Part shown: positions 48,312-56,585 of the stretch, piece after piece
How the letters are laid out: every line of letters begins with the position of its first letter
How positions within the stretch are numbered: the stretch's first letter is position 1
Source: Xylocopilactobacillus apis
GTDB lineage: Bacteria; Bacillota; Bacilli; Lactobacillales; Lactobacillaceae
NCBI RefSeq assembly: GCF_033095965.1
Contig: NZ_AP026801.1
Location: 248,001-312,000 of the forward strand
DNA length: 64,000 bases
Reading direction: 5' to 3'
Position numbers and translations under genes: made by a program
The notes under the pieces: generated by a model
Databases searched by the model: none
What the model was told of the DNA's origin: nothing
What the model saw: the letters and a program-made list of their open reading frames with translations, nothing else

Positions 48312-48711
48312 GTATTCCCCGCGGATGCGGGGGTGATCCCACCACCAATTAAAATTGCTCCTATAACTTTAAGTATTCCCCGCGGATGCGGGGGTGATCC
48401 CGAAATTTATTCTGGAAGCAATAGCAATTATGTGTATTCCCCGCGGATGCGGGGGTGATCCCTGCAGCCTGAACAGCTTTGTTGATACTGTTTGGTATTC
48501 CCCGCGGATGCGGGGGTGATCCTTTAATGTTTTGCTACGATACAAAAAAATTAAGGTATTCCCCGCACTCGGGGTGGTGGTGGTGATCCTAAATAATTTT
48601 TCGTTGTATTTTTTTCCATCCCGTATTCCCCGCACTCGCGGGGGTGATCCTCTAGCACAAGAATTTATAAGAGATCGCTTACTGTATTGGGGGAGCTCTT
48701 AAACAGTTGGG
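48312..48711 (+). CRISPR. Small type I-E-like CRISPR array, six repeats plus a truncated one, no cas genes in view
   Basis: 28-base repeats start at 48312, 48373, 48434, 48495, 48556 and 48623, with 33-base spacers. Repeats 1-4 share the core CCCCGCGGATGCGGGGG; repeats 5-6 carry CCCCGCACTCGCGGGGG. Repeat 5 is 34 bases with an inserted GGTGGTGG run. After a further 33 bases a truncated repeat begins GTATTGGGGG at 48684. Repeat decay at the right end and an AT-rich left side put the leader at the left. The repeat type fits the I-E group of lactobacilli. No cas gene lies within the window. Confidence 0.95.
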
Positions 48712-48789
48712 GCGAACTTTTAGACTATATTTTAAAGGACATGGAAGAGCGTAAAATTATTGTTGCTGTAAATGATTGATTAGGTCGAC

Positions 48790-49083
<294 letters not shown>

Positions 49084-49134
49084 ACAATTATGAGGCACTT
49101 CAAACGTATACTCTTTTATTAATAATTATTAAGA

Positions 49135-49971
49135 TTAGAAAAACCCAACTAGACAACCCACTGTTACAATTATGACCATAATAATGATAACTTTAGTTGC
49201 GGTCATTTGTTTGCTGGAAACAAGCCACCAGCCTAAAATAACCATTGCTAATGGTAGCAGATTAGGAAAAATACCGTCAAGAACAGTCTGCAGAGCTTGT
49301 GATTTACCACCCAAAGGAATTTTAGCTGTTGTGTTTAAGACGATTGTATTTGCTGCTAAAGCTCCAACGACCATAACGCCTAGGATATTAAAGGCATCAG
49401 TAATTCGTTTTGAGTTTTCCCCAACAATTGTATCAAGTGCGCCAACTCCAAGTTTATAGCCACTGTGAAAGGCAATATAGGAAATAGTTGGTCCGATAAT
49501 GCCATAGGCAATAATATAGAATAAAGGTCCGACAGGGCTGCCGCCTTTAGCTAAACTCATGGCAATTGAGAGCAAAATAGGGACAATAATTCCTTGAATA
49601 ATTGAGTCTCCAATTCCCGCTAAGGGTCCCATCAATGTGGCTTTAATGTTGATTGGCATTTCTTCTGAAACATCGTTTCCTAGAGCAATTTGCTCTTCTA
49701 AAGATGCCACGATACCATTAATTATTTGACCAGTTTGAGGTTCAGTATTATAGAACATTGAATGTCGTTCGAGCAGACGTCTCTTTTTATCCGGATCATT
49801 GCTATAGTATTTGCGCGCAAATGGTAGATAGGAGTATGCCCAGGCATGTCCTTGTAGCTTTTCATAACTCATTGAGCTTAAATGGGTAAAACCCCAACGG
49901 TACCATATTTGATTGAGATCTCGTTTGGATAATAATTTTTGTGTTTCGTTAGTGTTTTCCTTTATAGTCAT
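49135..49971 (-). CDS. PTS mannose/fructose/sorbose-family IID component
   Basis: A 278-residue EIID protein of the Man family. The N-terminus LSKRDLNQIWYRWGFTHLSSM and the motif GDSIIQGIIVPILLS are diagnostic, with several membrane segments in the C-terminal half. It forms the membrane sugar channel with IIC. It is the last gene of the IIA-IIB-IIC-IID operon and lies 18 bases past IIC. Substrate is not evident. Confidence 0.94.
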   Translation of the reverse strand: MTIKENTNETQKLLSKRDLNQIWYRWGFTHLSSMSYEKLQGHAWAYSYLPFARKYYSNDPDKKRRLLERHSMFYNTEPQTGQIINGIVASLEEQIALGNDVSEEMPINIKATLMGPLAGIGDSIIQGIIVPILLSIAMSLAKGGSPVGPLFYIIAYGIIGPTISYIAFHSGYKLGVGALDTIVGENSKRITDAFNILGVMVVGALAANTIVLNTTAKIPLGGKSQALQTVLDGIFPNLLPLAMVILGWWLVSSKQMTATKVIIIMVIIVTVGCLVGFF

Positions 49972-49989
49972 TTTAGTAGGCCTCCTAAG

Positions 49990-50832
49990 TTAAAATAGAT
50001 CTTCATCTTCATATTTATCGTCAGTATCAATTACATCTTCAGAATTGTTGATAGAAGTTGCAGAGGTCGCACTATTTTTGCTAGTTGACATGTAGTAAAG
50101 GTAGGCAACAAGAGCAGAAATGAAGACGATGGCAATCATGCTTAATTTGGCAAAAGCAAGTAGAACGAAGCCAGCGAAGAAAAAGATAAAGTGTGACTTG
50201 TTTTTAATGACGATACTCATTAGCATTGCAATACCCAAAGCGGGTAATACACCGCCTAGAACTTGGATAATGTGTGTCACAATTTTTGGAATACTATTGA
50301 TAAGCCAATTAACAAGTCCCTTGCCAAAATAAATTGCTAAAAAGACAGGCACCGCACGCAAAAGGAAGGTGGTGATTTGCGGATATACTAAATGATTTAA
50401 TATGATACCGCGGTCATCATTGTTGTGAGCAGCATTCTCTGCGCGAGTGTTCCAAAAAGAATACAGTGCCATTCTACCGTTATAGAAAATTAATCCAAAA
50501 GTCTGTCCGATTAAAATTGCCAATGTAACTGCAATTGCCGGATTTTTGGTGGTTGCCATGGCAAGACCGATACCACCGTATGCAGCGTATGTAATTTCAC
50601 TATTAGTTGCACCACCAGTTGATAAGTTGGCGATAAAGACTGCTTGAACAGCAAGACCACACAAAATTCCATTTTTGATATCGCCAAAAGCAAGACCAAC
50701 AAGGAGGCCGGCGACTAATGGACGTCCGACTATATAGAAACCACCACTCATCCCAAACAACCATGGTGATTCAATTGCACCTAGATAACAAAATATTCCT
50801 GTTAATAGGGCAGGGAAAAATAAATTATTCAT
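49990..50832 (-). CDS. PTS mannose/fructose/sorbose-family IIC component
   Basis: A 280-residue EIIC protein of the Man family with about eight membrane segments and the motifs GRPLVAGLLVGLAFGD and GAIESPWLFG. The C-terminal 30 residues are acidic and Ser/Asn-rich. It forms the sugar-transport channel with IID. It is 21 bases downstream of IIB. Confidence 0.92.
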   Translation of the reverse strand: MNNLFFPALLTGIFCYLGAIESPWLFGMSGGFYIVGRPLVAGLLVGLAFGDIKNGILCGLAVQAVFIANLSTGGATNSEITYAAYGGIGLAMATTKNPAIAVTLAILIGQTFGLIFYNGRMALYSFWNTRAENAAHNNDDRGIILNHLVYPQITTFLLRAVPVFLAIYFGKGLVNWLINSIPKIVTHIIQVLGGVLPALGIAMLMSIVIKNKSHFIFFFAGFVLLAFAKLSMIAIVFISALVAYLYYMSTSKNSATSATSINNSEDVIDTDDKYEDEDLF

Positions 50833-50853
50833 TTTTAATACCTCCTAAAATCA

Positions 50854-51357
50854 CTAAGACATGGAATCGTATTTTTTCTTCATTGTTGACCAAGACTTAA
50901 TATCGTCGTCGGGTAGAAGCTGAAATTGAATGTCAATGCCATTTTTGGCAATGGTTTCAAATGCGTTGTAATCGTCTTGATCTAGCGCAACTGTTCGCCC
51001 TAAGACTTTGGTTCCGGGCCTAGTATTCATTGGACCAACGTTTAAAACTTTTCCAAAATCAACTCCATTACTGACCAGTTGAGCAAAGGTTTTAGGTGAA
51101 TCACTAATTAAGAAGAATCTTTTTTTTGAAGTAATTCCCTTTTCGATTTTTTCCCCAGCTTCGGCAACAGTGTAGATGCCAACTTTTAGGTCGTTGGCAG
51201 CTGCCTTTAAGACTTTGCGTCGTAGCATATCATGAGCGATATTGTCTCCTACTACTAAAATGCCGTCAACTGGACGGGCTTTGGTCCACCTGGTCATTGT
51301 TTGTCCGTGAATTACCCGGTCGTCAACTCTTACTACTGATATAGTCATCTTTAACAC
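50854..51357 (-). CDS. PTS mannose/fructose/sorbose-family IIB component
   Basis: A 167-residue EIIB protein. The phosphorylated histidine is His16 in VDDRVIHGQTM, the family motif. It accepts phosphate from IIA and passes it to the incoming sugar. It is 15 bases downstream of IIA. Start ATG 51357 is shown by CUCC-like AAGGAG upstream; an ATG two codons on (MTISVVRVDD) is also possible. Confidence 0.93.
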   Translation of the reverse strand: MLKMTISVVRVDDRVIHGQTMTRWTKARPVDGILVVGDNIAHDMLRRKVLKAAANDLKVGIYTVAEAGEKIEKGITSKKRFFLISDSPKTFAQLVSNGVDFGKVLNVGPMNTRPGTKVLGRTVALDQDDYNAFETIAKNGIDIQFQLLPDDDIKSWSTMKKKYDSMS

Positions 51358-51372
51358 TCCTTTTATAAATAA

Positions 51373-51792
51373 TTAAAATTCAATCTCGTCATTGTCATCT
51401 GATTCATCCTGAGCCTGAGTAATTCCATCAGTTCCCGCCATTAAAGCTATTTTTGCGGCCTTTTCTAAGGTTGTTGTTGTGTCTAACTGTGGAATTAATT
51501 CTAGAAGCATGGGTAAATTTACCCCACTAATTACGCGCACCTTTTTTTTATGAGCCAAATAGTATTTGAAGGATTCATTATAAGGTGTTCCACCTTTAAG
51601 ATCTGTCAAAATTAAAACCGGAACATTTTCATTGTCTAATAATTTTTTTAGTCGCTTATGGTACGAACTAATCCCATTACTATCAAGTTCCAATGCAGAT
51701 ATTTGATCGGATTTACCGGCTATGAATTCAAAACCAGAAACTAGTCCTTGAGCTAAATGTCCGTGTGAAGTCAATAATACTTTCATTGCCAC
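51373..51792 (-). CDS. PTS mannose/fructose/sorbose-family IIA component
   Basis: A 139-residue EIIA protein. The phosphohistidine is His10 in LLTSHGHLAQG, with the ILTDLKGGTPYN motif near 60-70 typical of EIIA-Man. The acidic tail is QAQDESDDNDEIEF. It is the first gene of the PTS operon, with a promoter, a cre site and an operator just upstream. Confidence 0.94.
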   Translation of the reverse strand: MAMKVLLTSHGHLAQGLVSGFEFIAGKSDQISALELDSNGISSYHKRLKKLLDNENVPVLILTDLKGGTPYNESFKYYLAHKKKVRVISGVNLPMLLELIPQLDTTTTLEKAAKIALMAGTDGITQAQDESDDNDEIEF

Positions 51793-51802
51793 TCCCCTCT
51801 TA

Positions 51803-51816
51803 TTTGTAATTACATA
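51803..51816 (-). promoter_or_regulatory. Palindromic operator of the PTS operon
   Basis: TTTGTAATTACATA, containing the perfect palindrome TGTAATTACA (51805-51814). It lies between the PTS promoter and the first gene, and is the exact reverse complement of the site at 51923-51936 before deoC. It is probably bound by the GntR/UTRA regulator encoded at 52802. Confidence 0.75.
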
Positions 51817-51832
51817 TTAATCTAGCAATATA

Positions 51833-51861
51833 ATTATATGCAACCGTTTCCAGCAAGTCAA
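51833..51861 (-). promoter_or_regulatory. PTS operon promoter with cre site in the spacer
   Basis: On the minus strand TTGACT (51861-51856), 17 bases, TATAAT (51838-51833). The spacer contains TGGAAACGGTTGCA (51852-51839), which fits the CcpA cre consensus. CcpA bound between -35 and -10 would repress when glucose is present. Confidence 0.85.
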
Positions 51862-51888
51862 TAAGTATTTTTTGATTTAAATGCATTG

Positions 51889-51917
51889 TTGACAACATAA
51901 CCGTTTATTATTAAAAT
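51889..51917 (+). promoter_or_regulatory. deoC promoter
   Basis: TTGACA (51889-51894), exactly 17 bases, TAAAAT (51912-51917). The operator copy at 51923-51936 overlaps the expected start of transcription, so binding would block initiation. Confidence 0.82.
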
Positions 51918-51922
51918 CAATT

Positions 51923-51936
51923 TATGTAATTACAAA
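51923..51936 (+). promoter_or_regulatory. Palindromic operator of deoC
   Basis: TATGTAATTACAAA with core palindrome TGTAATTACA (51925-51934). Its reverse complement occurs at 51803-51816, so the divergent PTS and deoC units share one regulator. Confidence 0.75.
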
Positions 51937-51950
51937 AGGAGATAGAAACT

Positions 51951-52658
51951 ATGAAATATACCATTGATGATTTTGCCCGGCTGATTGACCACACCAACCT
52001 ACATGCTGATGCTACTACGGCTGATATGAAAAAACTTTGTAGTGAAGCTAAAAAATACCACTTCAAGATGGTAGCAATTAACCAGGTACAGTCCCAGTTT
52101 TGTGCTGAACAATTAAAGGGTACGGATATTGATACGGGTGCGGCTATTAGTTTTCCTTTGGGTCAGACTAGTATTGTCTGCAAACTAACAGAGACAAAGG
52201 ATGCCTTGAAAAATGGTGCAAATGAGATTGATTACGTTGTCAACCTAACGCAGGTGCGAGCACATAATTGGGCGTACGTTGAAGATGAAATGCGTCAAAT
52301 GGTGGAATTGTGTCATAGTCATCACGTGCTCTGCAAAGTGATTTTTGAGAATTGTTACTTGACCAAGGTTGAAATCAAACAGCTGGCACTGTTGGCTAAG
52401 AAGGTCGAACCAGATTTTATTAAGACTTCAACCGGTTTTGGTACTTCAGGTGCTAAGGTTGAAGACGTTCGACTGATGAAGGAAACAGTCGGCCCGACTG
52501 TGAAGGTCAAGGCCGCGGGCGGCATCCGCAACACGGACGACTTCTTGGCTATGATTGAAGCTGGTGCTGAACGTATAGGTACCAGTGCTGGCGTTAAAAT
52601 TATTACAGTACTCAAAAAGCGGTTTGAGGAAGACGATATTACTGCAATTGAAATTTAA
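51951..52658 (+). CDS. deoC: Deoxyribose-phosphate aldolase
   Basis: A 235-residue class I aldolase. The Schiff-base lysine is in [11 protein letters not shown] (near 160) and the second conserved Lys in [10 protein letters not shown] (near 190). It splits deoxyribose-5-phosphate into glyceraldehyde-3-phosphate and acetaldehyde. It is divergent from the PTS and carries the same operator, so its substrate may come from the sugar taken up by that PTS. ATG 51951 has AAAGGAGAT upstream. A hairpin overlapping 52703-52750 ends the gene. Confidence 0.96.
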   Translation: MKYTIDDFARLIDHTNLHADATTADMKKLCSEAKKYHFKMVAINQVQSQFCAEQLKGTDIDTGAAISFPLGQTSIVCKLTETKDALKNGANEIDYVVNLTQVRAHNWAYVEDEMRQMVELCHSHHVLCKVIFENCYLTKVEIKQLALLAKKVEPDFIKTSTGFGTSGAKVEDVRLMKETVGPTVKVKAAGGIRNTDDFLAMIEAGAERIGTSAGVKIITVLKKRFEEDDITAIEI

Positions 52659-52702
52659 TTAAAAAGGTTGGTTAACACCAATTATTATTTGTTTTTTCAT
52701 CG

Positions 52703-52761
52703 AAAAAGCCAGTGCTTGCAAATGTGATTTTGCTTTACACTGGTTTTTTGCATGGTATAGT
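52703..52761 (+). promoter_or_regulatory. deoC terminator overlapping the regulator promoter
   Basis: Stem CCAGTG (52709-52714) with CACTGG (52738-52743), flanked by A and T runs, reads as a terminator of deoC. The same region holds TTTACA (52734-52739), 16 bases, TATAGT (52756-52761), a promoter for the GntR-family gene. Confidence 0.6.
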
Positions 52762-52801
52762 AATACATAATGTTCTCTTGAAAAGTAGTGGGAGGGTCAA
52801 A

Positions 52802-53521
52802 GTGCCAGAAAAAGCTGAACCTAAATACCAAGTAATTGCTGCTGACCTTTTACATAAAATTCAGACTGGAGTATATCCGCAAAATACGTTAATTCCGCCA
52901 GAGCTTGAATTAGCAACACAGTTTCAAGTGAGCCGCCCAACTGTACGGCAGGCAATTGCCACCTTGGTCAACGAGGGTTACCTGGAGCGTCGACGTAAGA
53001 GGGGAACCCTTGTCAAGAAGACAAAAATCGAACAGGAATTCACGCACCTGATTGAGAGCTACAGTACGGAAATGAGTGCTAAGGGCATTTATCCCAAGAC
53101 CAACTTGCTGTATTTTGCCGAGGAGAAAGCTACAAGTGAAGTTACTCAAAATTTGCACGTTGATCCTGGAGCTGTGGTGTTTAAACTGGTGCGCTTGCGC
53201 TATGCTGACGGTCAGCCAGTCGTCTTAGTCACAACTTATGTGCCTAAAGAACGGATACCGGAATTGGTCAACTATGACTTTGCTAAGGATTCATTATATA
53301 GTACGCTAGAAAAGCATCAGCTTAAGGTAACTCGGGTAATTAGAAAGTTGGAAGTTGTGGAAGCTAGCGAGACAACGGCTAACTTATTGAATATTGCTGT
53401 CAATAAGCCGGTTTTTTACTTTCATACTCAAGGCTTAACTGGTGATGGGCGCCCGATTGAATTTTCGATTGCCGAATACCGCGGCGATATTAATTCTTTT
53501 GTGATTGACGTCCAACAGTGA
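52802..53521 (+). CDS. GntR-family (HutC/UTRA) transcriptional regulator
   Basis: A 239-residue regulator. An N-terminal GntR winged helix (LIPPELELATQFQVSRPTVR with its wing YLERRRKRGTLV) is followed by a UTRA effector domain (ISLVRLRYADGQPVVL-like, with the final EFSIAEYRGD). The start is GTG 52802, preceded by GGGAGG (52790-52795); the longer frame from 52712 lacks a ribosome site. It probably binds TGTAATTACA sites at 51805 and 51925 and responds to the sugar phosphate made by the PTS. Both are inferences. Confidence 0.9.
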   Translation: MPEKAEPKYQVIAADLLHKIQTGVYPQNTLIPPELELATQFQVSRPTVRQAIATLVNEGYLERRRKRGTLVKKTKIEQEFTHLIESYSTEMSAKGIYPKTNLLYFAEEKATSEVTQNLHVDPGAVVFKLVRLRYADGQPVVLVTTYVPKERIPELVNYDFAKDSLYSTLEKHQLKVTRVIRKLEVVEASETTANLLNIAVNKPVFYFHTQGLTGDGRPIEFSIAEYRGDINSFVIDVQQ

Positions 53522-53622
53522 CTGTAAAAAAGCTATAGATACAAAAAACCTCTTTTTGGTCAAATACTTTGTCTTAGTAGACAGGCTTGTACCGTAAAGC
53601 GCGGCTTTTTAGTTTACTTTGA

Positions 53623-54190
53623 CTATTTAATTCGGATCGGGCCTACTTCCGCTTTAGCTGATAGCATAACTGGACTTGTAGGGTTTTTACTAAAGTTATG
53701 GCCTACCCTCTTGCCGTGGTATGAGATTGATCCAATTTCATCGGTCAAGTCGTAGCCAACTTTTGGTGTTTCAGTCATAGAAAGGGAGGCGCTTTCTAGG
53801 GTAATGTAGTTGTTTCTGAGCAGTTTGTTGTTATTAATTTTGGCCGCTTGCAAGAACAATTAGGACTATTTTAACGATCCTTTTCATAATTAAATTACTT
53901 TGCGTTAGTCTATGGTGATGTTACTGTCACTGCAGTTAACTTTTAATGTAGAGACATTCCTAGTTCCTTGGCGGAAAGAGCCTTCGTAGTCGTGTCCTTA
54001 CACTTTAATTTCATCGTCAGCAGCGGTCAGGTATCAAGCTAGTCTTTGCTTAGAAGTCGTGTCGAAGTCACCTTTGACAACTTAAGAGGTGGGAACTGTT
54101 AATGGTGGTATTGCTTTTTTCTAGTGTTAACGTGTCGGTAGCTAGGGTGGAATTATTGATTGTAGCATCGCCTTCGCTGATATCAAGTGC
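53623..54190 (-). pseudogene. DUF4097-like beta-repeat protein remnant, cut off at a CRISPR repeat
   Basis: The 3' end is readable (53623-53859): YDLTDEIGSISYHGKRVGHNF and the final AEVGPIRIK are DUF4097 beta-strand repeats. Between 53860 and about 54080 the frames break. Further upstream the minus strand again reads ALDISEGDATINNSTLATD, another repeat, up to 54190, where it meets an orphan CRISPR repeat. So the 5' half of the gene has been removed exactly at the repeat. Confidence 0.75.
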
Positions 54191-54218
54191 GTTATTCCCC
54201 GCACTCGCGGGGGTGATC
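54191..54218 (+). repeat. Orphan CRISPR repeat 1
   Basis: GTTATTCCCCGCACTCGCGG followed by GGGTGATC, the same as repeat type 2 of the array at 48623 with one change (GTTATT for GTATT). It stands alone about 5.5 kb from the array, with no spacer or second repeat beside it. Confidence 0.85.
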
Positions 54219-54317
54219 TTTAAATTTTTTTAATTTTTGTTATGATTAACATAGGGTATTTTATGGTGCCCGAGCTAAAACGTTGACTCCGTTCTAGCTT
54301 TCTTAACTTTACAATTG

Positions 54318-54348
54318 ACTTCTCCTTTCTGTATAGGAGAAGTTTTTT
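54318..54348 (+). terminator. Rho-independent terminator between the orphan repeats
   Basis: ACTTCTCC (54318-54325) pairs perfectly with GGAGAAGT (54336-54343), followed by six T. No gene ends just upstream on the plus strand, so it is a leftover from lost sequence. Confidence 0.8.
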
Positions 54349-54405
54349 GTATAAAAATCCTTTGCGGGCTTAGTTATAAGGTTAAGTTTTATTTTGTTTG
54401 CTACT

Positions 54406-54433
54406 GTATTCCCCGCACATGCGGGGCTGATTT
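54406..54433 (+). repeat. Orphan CRISPR repeat 2, degenerate
   Basis: GTATTCCCCGCACATGCGGG followed by GCTGATTT; one G shorter in the stem than the array repeats and altered at the 3' end. It lies 215 bases past the first orphan repeat, far longer than a spacer. Confidence 0.7.
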
Positions 54434-54798
54434 TTTACTATATTGAATTAAGAATTCCAAATAATAACCCACTGAGCTGGTTTATTTTTTATAATATAAT
54501 ATTATTGATTATTGATAAATTTAATTAAGCTGGTTATTAACAGTCTATCTTCGGATAGTTTTATTGTGCAATAATCTAACGAATATTTCTTTTGTTTCAA
54601 GTTACTAGTCAGATTTTAGTCAGACGACCGTATTTTATTTCAAAAATAGTTGTTTTATGGAACGTCTGCGATTTTCTTCCATATATAAAGTGAAAAAATG
54701 GAACTAATTTATTTGTATATTAAGTTTTAATGGTGAAACTTAGGAATATGCACGAAAGAGGAATAGTTTGATGATCGCCACGATTAACTAATTTTTGA
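54434..54798. other. Non-coding stretch, nothing recognised
   Basis: AT-rich sequence with no convincing ORF, tRNA or transposase. It contains a small hairpin (CTATCTTCGGATAG, about 54543-54556) and a TTTAATTAAG palindrome-like region, neither with a clear role. Confidence 0.5.
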
Positions 54799-54972
54799 AC
54801 TAAAAAATTTCTTGGAGAGTTTAGGTTAGACAGTGTGGATCGGGATGGACTAACATTCATGATGTCATCTGTAGTTGATGGGAAGTCTGAACTGGTTGAA
54901 TATTTCAACGTTTATGCGAACCCAGCTTCAAGTAATCACAGGGCATCTGCACATAATGAATTGGAGACATAA
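54799..54972 (+). pseudogene. C-terminal remnant of an unknown protein
   Basis: An open frame of 57 codons without a good start, ending ANPASSNHRASAHNELET just before the DUF7660 gene. Its composition looks like a real protein tail, and its position immediately upstream of an immunity-like gene suggests the end of a toxin or effector. I cannot assign a family. Confidence 0.4.
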
Positions 54973-54973
54973 A

Positions 54974-55203
54974 ATGGTTAATTCTAAAGAAGAGTTTATC
55001 GAAATGCTGAAGAACTTATTAATTAATTTTCAAAATCATCCAGAGCAATGGAAGAATCGAGATATTTCCAGTTTCTTGAAGCCATGTCTTCGTGGGTTGA
55101 GGATATGGATGGATATTATCTGAATACTACTCAAGCAGTGCCGAAAAATATCAATTGGTCAGTCTTGTCAGATATAATTCAGGCGACTAAGGTTTATGAA
55201 TGA
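54974..55203 (+). pseudogene. DUF7660-family protein, one-base frameshift
   Basis: ATG 54974 opens VNSKEEFIEMLKNLLINF and WKNRDISSFL; one T is missing near 55070 (AGTTTCTTG), and in the shifted frame the protein continues LEAMSSWVEDMDGYY and PKNINWSVLSDIIQATKVYE to TGA 55201-55203. Together they make a complete DUF7660 protein of about 76 residues. The family is often near toxin or immunity genes. It overlaps the next start by 4 bases. Confidence 0.72.
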
Positions 55204-55664
55204 TTATCAATATGAACGATCTTATCAAAGCTGAAGGATTAGACGATCCCTTAACGCTTTTTGCGGAGTATGAAACATTCGAAGAAATTCCCGTTTTCTC
55301 AAGGTTCAGTCATATTTCATTTCTCAGCTCACTTTCGTTCAATGAAAAGAACAAGGTTTTACTAAAAACGTGCTTGGATTTAGCAGAAAAATGTAATTCT
55401 AGCATTAAGCCTGACCATTTTATTTGTGTCAGTATTACTGATTGGGATAACTATGAGGAGATAAATTGTCTCACCCCCAACTTGTTTGTCTCACAAAGGA
55501 AAGATTGGCTGCTGTCTAAGTTGAAGCTTAAAAGTACTCAAACCGTTGAAGAAAATCTGGTGCGGGAGTATTTAAATTCATTAGATCGTCTCGAGTACGA
55601 CGTCTATACGGCAATTGATTTTAAGAAATATAAGCGGATTTATGTTGTTAAAAAGGAAGCATAA
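55200..55664 (+). CDS. Hypothetical protein (immunity-like context)
   Basis: A 154-residue soluble, acidic protein with no motif I recognise. Its start overlaps the DUF7660 stop by ATGA, so the two were once co-translated. Part of it (the stretch 55308-55476) is found again as a degenerate copy at 56278-56421. Size, acidity and neighbours fit a small immunity protein, but that is a guess. Confidence 0.6.
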   Translation: MIINMNDLIKAEGLDDPLTLFAEYETFEEIPVFSRFSHISFLSSLSFNEKNKVLLKTCLDLAEKCNSSIKPDHFICVSITDWDNYEEINCLTPNLFVSQRKDWLLSKLKLKSTQTVEENLVREYLNSLDRLEYDVYTAIDFKKYKRIYVVKKEA

Positions 55665-55737
55665 CAGATACGAAGTAGTTATAATTGACTACCAAAATCT
55701 TGAATGATATGATGAAAGCACTTTGGAGGTAAATATT

Positions 55738-55974
55738 ATGACCCAGGCAACTTCGGTTAGATTCGATGATCGAATCAATGATTTGTTAAATGTTTATACG
55801 GAATCTCATTCAATCAGTAAATCTGAATTCATTCAGGCTGCGGTGCAGGAAAAATTAGAAGATTGGCTTGATATTGAAAAGGCAGATTTAGCTTTTAAGG
55901 CTTGGCTGGATGATGATAAGAGAACTTTAAGCTGGGATGATACGCTTAAAGAATTAAATTTAGAAAATGAGTAA
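55738..55974 (+). CDS. RelB/RHH-type antitoxin
   Basis: A 78-residue antitoxin. The N-terminal ribbon-helix-helix (TSVRFDDRINDLLNVYTES then SISKSEFIQAAVQEKLE) precedes a toxin-binding tail LSWDDTLKELNLENE. I start at ATG 55738 with GGAGG upstream, 15 bases past an in-frame ATG without such a site. It overlaps the toxin gene by 8 bases, as expected for a type II pair. Confidence 0.9.
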   Translation: MTQATSVRFDDRINDLLNVYTESHSISKSEFIQAAVQEKLEDWLDIEKADLAFKAWLDDDKRTLSWDDTLKELNLENE

Positions 55975-56257
55975 ATATTCGGTTAGAACGACCGCATATT
56001 TTCGAAAATCTTTAAAAAAATTATCTCCCGATGTCCAGAAGACGATCGCAAAGTTTATAAAAAAGCATCTGATTGATGTTGATTTTCCCGATACTCCAGG
56101 GAAAAAATTGGTAGGAAATTTATCGGGTTATGTGCGATTTAGGATTGGATCTTACCGCTTGATAACAGTAATTAACGATGATCAATTGATAATAACAACT
56201 GTTTATGTAGGTAAACGATCAGATGTTTACAACGTAAATATGAAAAAAATTCGTTGA
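55967..56257 (+). CDS. RelE/ParE-superfamily toxin
   Basis: A 96-residue RelE-fold protein: SVRTTAYFRKSLKKLSPDVQ at the start, then PGKKLVGNLSGYVRFRIGSYR and IITTVYVGKRSDVY at the end, which is the classic RelE pattern. Probably a ribosome-dependent mRNA endonuclease neutralised by the upstream antitoxin. Confidence 0.9.
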   Translation: MSKYSVRTTAYFRKSLKKLSPDVQKTIAKFIKKHLIDVDFPDTPGKKLVGNLSGYVRFRIGSYRLITVINDDQLIITTVYVGKRSDVYNVNMKKIR

Positions 56258-56277
56258 TTTATCAGCTAATTTTTTCT

Positions 56278-56421
56278 ATCATATTTCATTCTCAGCTCAC
56301 TTTTGTTCAATGAAAAGAACAAGGTTTTACTCAAAACGTGCTTGGATTTAATTGAAAAATGTAATTCCAGCATTAATCCTGATGTGTAAGGGGATAACTA
56401 TGAGGAGATAAATTGTCTCAC
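56278..56421 (+). repeat. Degenerate duplicate of part of the 55200-55664 gene
   Basis: The bases here match 55308-55476 almost throughout (for example AAAAGAACAAGGTTTTACT and GGGATAACTATGAGGAGATA), with a deletion of about 30 bases and scattered changes. It is not translatable. The copy and its source flank the toxin-antitoxin pair as direct repeats. The rest of 56422-56585 holds no gene. Confidence 0.85.
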
Positions 56422-56585
56422 TAAGGTTGATGAATAAAAGTTTAGATTAGAAGCAGTAGATTTCCTTAATTTGAGGACAATTAAGATGACGAGGTTGAAT
56501 TAAATATATTTCTTGCCATTACAATTTTTTGAATTATTATGTGTCTAGACAAATATGTCGAGACGCATAATAAGAATGTTAATTA

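Noticed and set aside
48369-48635. Minus-strand ORF across the CRISPR array
   Set aside because: Its translation consists of repeated pieces from the CRISPR repeats; it is an artefact of the array.
54720-54908. Minus-strand ORF in the intergenic gap
   Set aside because: No ribosome site and no family; the plus strand here shows a better tail fragment.
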